DNA of 17,154 bases from a bacterium (GTDB lineage Bacteria > Patescibacteriota > JAUYIX01): NCBI GenBank assembly GCA_030688115.1, contig JAUYIX010000035.1, forward strand, positions 1 through 17,154, written 5' to 3'. The stretch's first letter is position 1, and every line of letters starts with the position of its first letter. A program made the position numbers and the translations under genes. The notes beneath the pieces were generated by a model. The model did no database searches, was not told where the DNA came from, and saw nothing but the letters and a program-made list of their open reading frames with translations. Below, piece by piece: positions 13,547-17,154 of the stretch.

Positions 13547-15301
13547 ATGAACATCCATACCCCAAAATCTCATAAACTCATCCGTCTCTTTTTGCTGGTT
13601 GCTCTCGTGGCACCGCTCGGCCTTGGTTGGCTGGCGCAGCCTCGTACGAGCCGTGCGGAGGTACAGAGCGGCCCCTTGCTGATCAGCGAGATTTTGCCTA
13701 ATGCGCTCAATGAGGCTACGGGTGAGCTTATCGAGATAATTAATATTGGCGCAGAGCCGATCGATATTGAGGACTGGCTTTTTGTAGATGGGTCCGGGGT
13801 CTCTCAGGTGCTCAAAGTTTTTGCGGGAGAGCTACCTTTTGGACAAACCACGACGCAGCTCGAGCCCGGTCAGATCGCGCTTGTACTCGACAAAGATTAT
13901 GCCGGGGAGTACAACGACCAGATCTTGGCCCTGGACCAGAGTGATGACCTGGCGATTTTGTCGGTTGCCAGCGGTAACTTGTCACTGGCCAACTCGGCTG
14001 ATGGGGTAACGCTGCGCAATGGCACTGACCAGAGCACCGGTGACAGCTACTCTTGGACCGGTGATCCGGGCAGCGAGGTCTCTTTTGCGCGCACGTATCT
14101 GGAGGGCGACCTTAGTGAGTTAAAAATTAGTAGCCATCTCAGTCTTGGAACGATCGAGGAGGTTGTGCCAGTTATCCCTCCGCATGGGCTTATTTTGTCA
14201 GAACTATTGCCAAACCCGGCCCAAGGAGAAGAGTTTATCGAATTAAATAACACCGGCGCTGATCCGGTTGATCTCTCACGCATTGCGCTTGTTGATGCCT
14301 CAGGTAAAACCGCCACCTTGGAGGGCACTCTTGCGCCATCAGCCTTTGGTGTTTTTTATAAATCCGCTACGGGTATCTCGCTCAATAATGACGGCGACCG
14401 GCTTGAGCTGCAGTGGCACGACGGGTCTTTGTCAGAGCAGCTGGATACAACCGAGTATGGCGATGCACCTGCCGGTCAAAGTTGGTCGCTATTGTCCGGA
14501 GCTTTTACCTGGACCGAGACGCTCACACCCGGTAAACCTAACCAGCTTGCGGTCACCGAGCCCGAGACTCCGGATGAGCCAAACCCCGACGAGCAAGACG
14601 ATGATCCGGACATCGATGAGGACCTTGAGCAAAACGATGAGGCACCGCTGACGGATTTAGCTAACCTCGACGATATGGAGGCCGGCACCCGCGTGCGTGT
14701 CTTGGCTACCGCCACGACCCCCGCTGGACTTTTTTACAGCAATACGGCGCATGTTACCGACCCTTCCGGTGCCGGCCTCATAAAAGTGGGCCCGGACACT
14801 CCAAAGTTTGCTGTCGGCGACCAGCTCGCACTTACCGGAGAGGTGTCTACATATAGTAAGCAGATCCGGATCGTTGTGGATACGCTCGAGGTTGATGGTG
14901 CGCAAACCATTGAGCCATTACACGTGTCGCTCGCTGATCTCAAAGACGGGCATCTTGGTCGACTGGTTGAGGTAAACGGCACGGTCTCTGCGCGCAGTAG
15001 CAAATCCTTCCGAATTACCGATAAAGAGGATGATTTGCTTATATCGGTTCGCAAAAATACGGATATCAGCAGTAAACCTCCCAAAAAAGGTGAACAGGTT
15101 AGTGTTACGGGGATTGTCTTGCGCTCCGGGGATAATCTGGTCGTAGCTCCCCGCTCTTCTGCCGACTTAGGAGAGGCCTCACAAAAAACGCTTACTAAAA
15201 CGGGTGTTGAGGCTACTCAGCTTATTTTATTGAGTTTGCTGGTGGCGATGATTGGGACGGGCGGATGGTTCGCGGTGCATCCGGTCGTGTATCGCGCTTA
15301 A
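13547..15301 (+). CDS. surface protein with two lamin-tail domains and an OB-like domain, C-terminal membrane anchor
   Basis: A 584-residue exported protein. Residues about 10-37 are a signal peptide (ending near TSRAEV). The first lamin-tail domain (LTD, immunoglobulin-like) begins at 43 with LLISEILPNALNEATGELIEI, the second at about 213 with LILSELLPNPAQGEEFIEL; this start motif is the LTD hallmark. An acidic Asp/Glu/Pro linker spans about 335-368. Residues about 375-545 look like an OB-fold domain (GTRVRVLATATTPAGLFYS, VGDQLALTGEVSTYSKQIRI, VEVNGTVSARSSKSFRI). A C-terminal hydrophobic segment (about 556-580) with few residues after it should anchor it. LTDs often accompany extracellular nucleases or adhesion modules; no nuclease domain is visible here. 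The 3' end overlaps the converging ATP-grasp gene by 80 bp. Confidence 0.8.
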   Translation: MNIHTPKSHKLIRLFLLVALVAPLGLGWLAQPRTSRAEVQSGPLLISEILPNALNEATGELIEIINIGAEPIDIEDWLFVDGSGVSQVLKVFAGELPFGQTTTQLEPGQIALVLDKDYAGEYNDQILALDQSDDLAILSVASGNLSLANSADGVTLRNGTDQSTGDSYSWTGDPGSEVSFARTYLEGDLSELKISSHLSLGTIEEVVPVIPPHGLILSELLPNPAQGEEFIELNNTGADPVDLSRIALVDASGKTATLEGTLAPSAFGVFYKSATGISLNNDGDRLELQWHDGSLSEQLDTTEYGDAPAGQSWSLLSGAFTWTETLTPGKPNQLAVTEPETPDEPNPDEQDDDPDIDEDLEQNDEAPLTDLANLDDMEAGTRVRVLATATTPAGLFYSNTAHVTDPSGAGLIKVGPDTPKFAVGDQLALTGEVSTYSKQIRIVVDTLEVDGAQTIEPLHVSLADLKDGHLGRLVEVNGTVSARSSKSFRITDKEDDLLISVRKNTDISSKPPKKGEQVSVTGIVLRSGDNLVVAPRSSADLGEASQKTLTKTGVEATQLILLSLLVAMIGTGGWFAVHPVVYRA

Positions 15302-16706
15302 TGGTCGGGTCTATCAAAAAGTTATCAAGATCGCGCCGACCAATAATCATCGGGTAATCTAACTCTTCGCGCTCAACAACGGTCGCCCGCGTGGTCACTT
15401 TTACACCGGCCAGATAATAGGTAATCGGCACAAGCAATCTAAAACTCGATCCGTGGCTTGAGTGCACGAGAGCGGTCCCCGCAATCTCTCGGTGTGCATT
15501 AAGGATCTTAGAGCGTAGTGTCTTGCTGGCATCGCGGGCTTGTTTTGCGCTCATGGCGGCGCCAAGCTTGTACTCCTGCATAATGGATTTTATCGACGTA
15601 AACCCAATCTTGTTTGCCATGTCGGTGTCTATTGAAGTATATCCTGCTCCCGTATCAACCTTAGCGTACGTTTTGTTGCGCTGACCCGAAGTGCTGACAA
15701 GTTCTACCGACTCAACCACCCCCAAAACGTGTTTGTGCGACAAATCCTCAACTAAACGCTCAATGTCGCCACCAAAAAGATCCTTAGCCAAGCGGATGGC
15801 TTTAGCGTCATCCTGGACCTTAATACCCTCTACGCGCTCAAGACGGCTGCCCAGCGGCGCCAGATTTGCCACCTGAATCTCCAGACCGGGGCGGGCATTA
15901 AGCTCCATGACCACCGGCCCTTTGTCACGATCCAGCGCAATGTCTACGCCGATCATGCGCAACCCGCTCGCCTCGCCGGAGCGCACCGCGATGTCCAATA
16001 TCTCATCCCAATAGGGCACCTTCATCTGCAGGAGGTCTGCGCCGGTATCCGGATGGTGCGTAATAAAGCGACGGCGCGGCTTTTTTAAAATCGCATTTGT
16101 TGCAGCACCCGAGGCCAGGTCAATCCCAACGTAGGCGGCCCCAATAGTAATATTTGCTTTACCTTTTGATTTTGCTGTCGGCAAGCGCACAGCCGCCATA
16201 ATCGGCACACGGTTGAACACAATAATACGCACGTCAGGAATCCCACGATAGGTATAGGTCTCAAAGGCAGGATGCAACTTTATCCGCTCCTCGATAAAAG
16301 CCAGGTCAGGAGAACTGGTTAGCGAAAAACGGCCATCCAAAATATCGCGAATATGGTCGTTTAGTTTTGAGATTGGCCACTCGGATTTGTCGGCAGCGAT
16401 ATAGGTTAGCTCCTCACCTTTAGGCAGCTTTTTTTTATGTCTAATGACAACGATGCCACCCCCGGCAAATCCACGAGTGGGCTTGATGACAAAAGAGCTT
16501 GGCAGTTTTTCCCAGCGGAACTCCTTAAGATCATGTGAGCGTGTAATCACCGCAAACATTTTTTGATTGGGAATCCCATGCTGATTAAGCACTTGTTTTG
16601 TGAGCAGCTTATCATCCGCAATACGCACGGCCCGGCGCCGGTTGTAGGGGCGCAAGAACCGCAAGTTGCGCGCGTTCATCCCGAGGATAGTTAGTTTTTG
16701 TGCCAT
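15222..16706 (-). CDS. ATP-grasp (alpha-L-glutamate ligase-like) protein fused to a RimB-like retropepsin domain
   Basis: A 494-residue fusion. Residues about 1-300 form an ATP-grasp domain of the RimK/alpha-L-glutamate ligase-like group, which makes amide bonds using ATP: FVIKPTRGFAGGGIVVI is the nucleotide-binding Lys and Gly-rich loop, and VVMELNARPGLEIQ carries the metal-binding Glu/Asn (about 278 and 280). Residues about 325-475 are an aspartyl-protease-like domain of the RimB/COG4067 type with the catalytic motif DTGAGYTS (351-358) and a second conserved stretch IIGRRDLDNFLIDP. The Pro/Ser-rich tail looks disordered. I chose the ATG at 16706, 10 bp after the upstream stop; a TTG at 16733 would overlap that gene. 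Such ligase-protease pairs travel with 7TM/transglutaminase-like genes, as here; the substrate is unknown. The 3' end overlaps the lamin-tail gene. Confidence 0.88.
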   Translation of the reverse strand: MAQKLTILGMNARNLRFLRPYNRRRAVRIADDKLLTKQVLNQHGIPNQKMFAVITRSHDLKEFRWEKLPSSFVIKPTRGFAGGGIVVIRHKKKLPKGEELTYIAADKSEWPISKLNDHIRDILDGRFSLTSSPDLAFIEERIKLHPAFETYTYRGIPDVRIIVFNRVPIMAAVRLPTAKSKGKANITIGAAYVGIDLASGAATNAILKKPRRRFITHHPDTGADLLQMKVPYWDEILDIAVRSGEASGLRMIGVDIALDRDKGPVVMELNARPGLEIQVANLAPLGSRLERVEGIKVQDDAKAIRLAKDLFGGDIERLVEDLSHKHVLGVVESVELVSTSGQRNKTYAKVDTGAGYTSIDTDMANKIGFTSIKSIMQEYKLGAAMSAKQARDASKTLRSKILNAHREIAGTALVHSSHGSSFRLLVPITYYLAGVKVTTRATVVEREELDYPMIIGRRDLDNFLIDPTIKRDTRPDAPRTIRPSQSSPPANSIK

Positions 16707-16716
16707 GGGTCCAAGG

Positions 16717-17154
16717 TTACGGCAGCTTGGCAAATCGCCGCACTTGGCGGAACCGATAATACTCGATCAAACGCAGACCGGTCCAACGGCCAAGTACGAT
16801 GTTAATTACTATCGTTAAGAGGATAAGTTCCGGGTAGGCCAATATCAAACTCTGGAAGGGATCGTAACTGACTAAGTAATAAGTGCCGATCGAAAGTACC
16901 AGCGTCTCTGCCGTTAAGAGCACAGCCGATAAAAAACCTTGTTCTATTTGGGCGGCCACAAACTGTTCTGCCAGAGCAACCATGATCAAAATTGGAAAAA
17001 TAGAAAGCGCCACAAAAGTTGTTTGATTGGTGTAGGCCCCGATCGCCAGTAAGCCCAAAATCGCAAAAGAGACCAGTGTGAGCACGATCGCCAGCCGCGG
17101 CACGTACGAGAGCCGCACGCGCCTGAGAACCATCCTAAACAAGGTCCCGACCAC
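16717..17154 (-). CDS. 7TM domain of the inactive-transglutaminase/7TM family, C-terminal part (cut by window edge)
   Basis: The last 145 codons of a minus-strand gene entering from the right edge. Four membrane helices are visible (about residues 20-40, 45-67, 78-97, 105-124) followed by GRWTGLRLIEYYRFRQVRRF, the typical cytosolic end of the 7TM_transglut family. Full members carry an extracellular inactive transglutaminase domain before seven helices; that part would lie outside the window. A GTG at the edge should not be taken as the start. It is followed after 10 bp by the ATP-grasp/retropepsin gene, the usual partner, so both probably act in one peptide-ligation or processing pathway. 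Confidence 0.8.
   Translation of the reverse strand: MVGTLFRMVLRRVRLSYVPRLAIVLTLVSFAILGLLAIGAYTNQTTFVALSIFPILIMVALAEQFVAAQIEQGFLSAVLLTAETLVLSIGTYYLVSYDPFQSLILAYPELILLTIVINIVLGRWTGLRLIEYYRFRQVRRFAKLP

Noticed and set aside
1..17154. tRNA or rRNA genes
   Set aside because: No cloverleaf with a T-loop signature and no rRNA-like stretch was seen on either strand.

Overview
The window looks like a chromosome segment of an uncultivated bacterium of the Candidate Phyla Radiation (Patescibacteria). That is an inference from gene content: VanW/YoaR-type and lamin-tail-domain surface proteins, a ClpC with its own N-terminal zinc finger, and a 7TM protein followed by an ATP-grasp/retropepsin fusion. 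I cannot name the lineage.

Left flank (1-6382): the start of a CCA-adding enzyme gene (minus, cut by the window edge), a PrsW-type membrane protease, an Hsp20 chaperone, clpC behind a CIRCE operator, and a large VanW-family surface protein. Right flank (11321-17154): ruvB, a small two-helix membrane protein, a PH-domain membrane protein, a tiny exported acidic protein (minus), a lamin-tail-domain surface protein, then a minus-strand pair consisting of an ATP-grasp/aspartyl-protease fusion and a 7TM protein cut by the right edge.

Between the flanks (about 6400-11300) lies an accessory island. Its left part holds a small acidic protein gene, a rod-like structured RNA candidate with its own terminator, and a diverged RmlC-like gene, all on the minus strand. 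Its right part is the main finding. Two hairpin arrays (7763-8610 and 10277-11256) flank a 498-codon gene (8687-10183) whose protein resembles IS110 transposases and Nop/Tas proteins: a RuvC-like N-terminus with key acidic residues apparently lost, then a helix-hairpin-helix/Nop-like C-terminal core. A promoter at 7710-7737 faces the arrays, and the last unit ends in a T-run.

The arrays contain 22 units. Each has an outer stem, one of several conserved scaffold sequences, closed by ACG/TGT. Inside are two variable 10-nt tracts facing each other across a tiny inner hairpin: ACG-N10-TGT-(1 to 6 nt)-ACG-N10-TGT. The 10/10 spacing holds in 21 of 22 units. Scaffolds and linkers repeat in fixed order with a period of about 635 bp and are almost identical between copies, while the 10-nt tracts differ. 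This is the signature of a guide array. Each unit resembles one binding loop of an IS110 bridge RNA, and the paired ~9-10-nt spacers plus the Nop/IS110-like protein recall the TIGR-Tas systems reported in 2025. The long, unit-specific stems, the 635-bp super-repeat, spacer-free versions of the same scaffolds and the apparently nuclease-dead protein make it look like an unusual or undescribed variant. The gene occupies the place where three units (e, f, g) would stand in the cyclic order.
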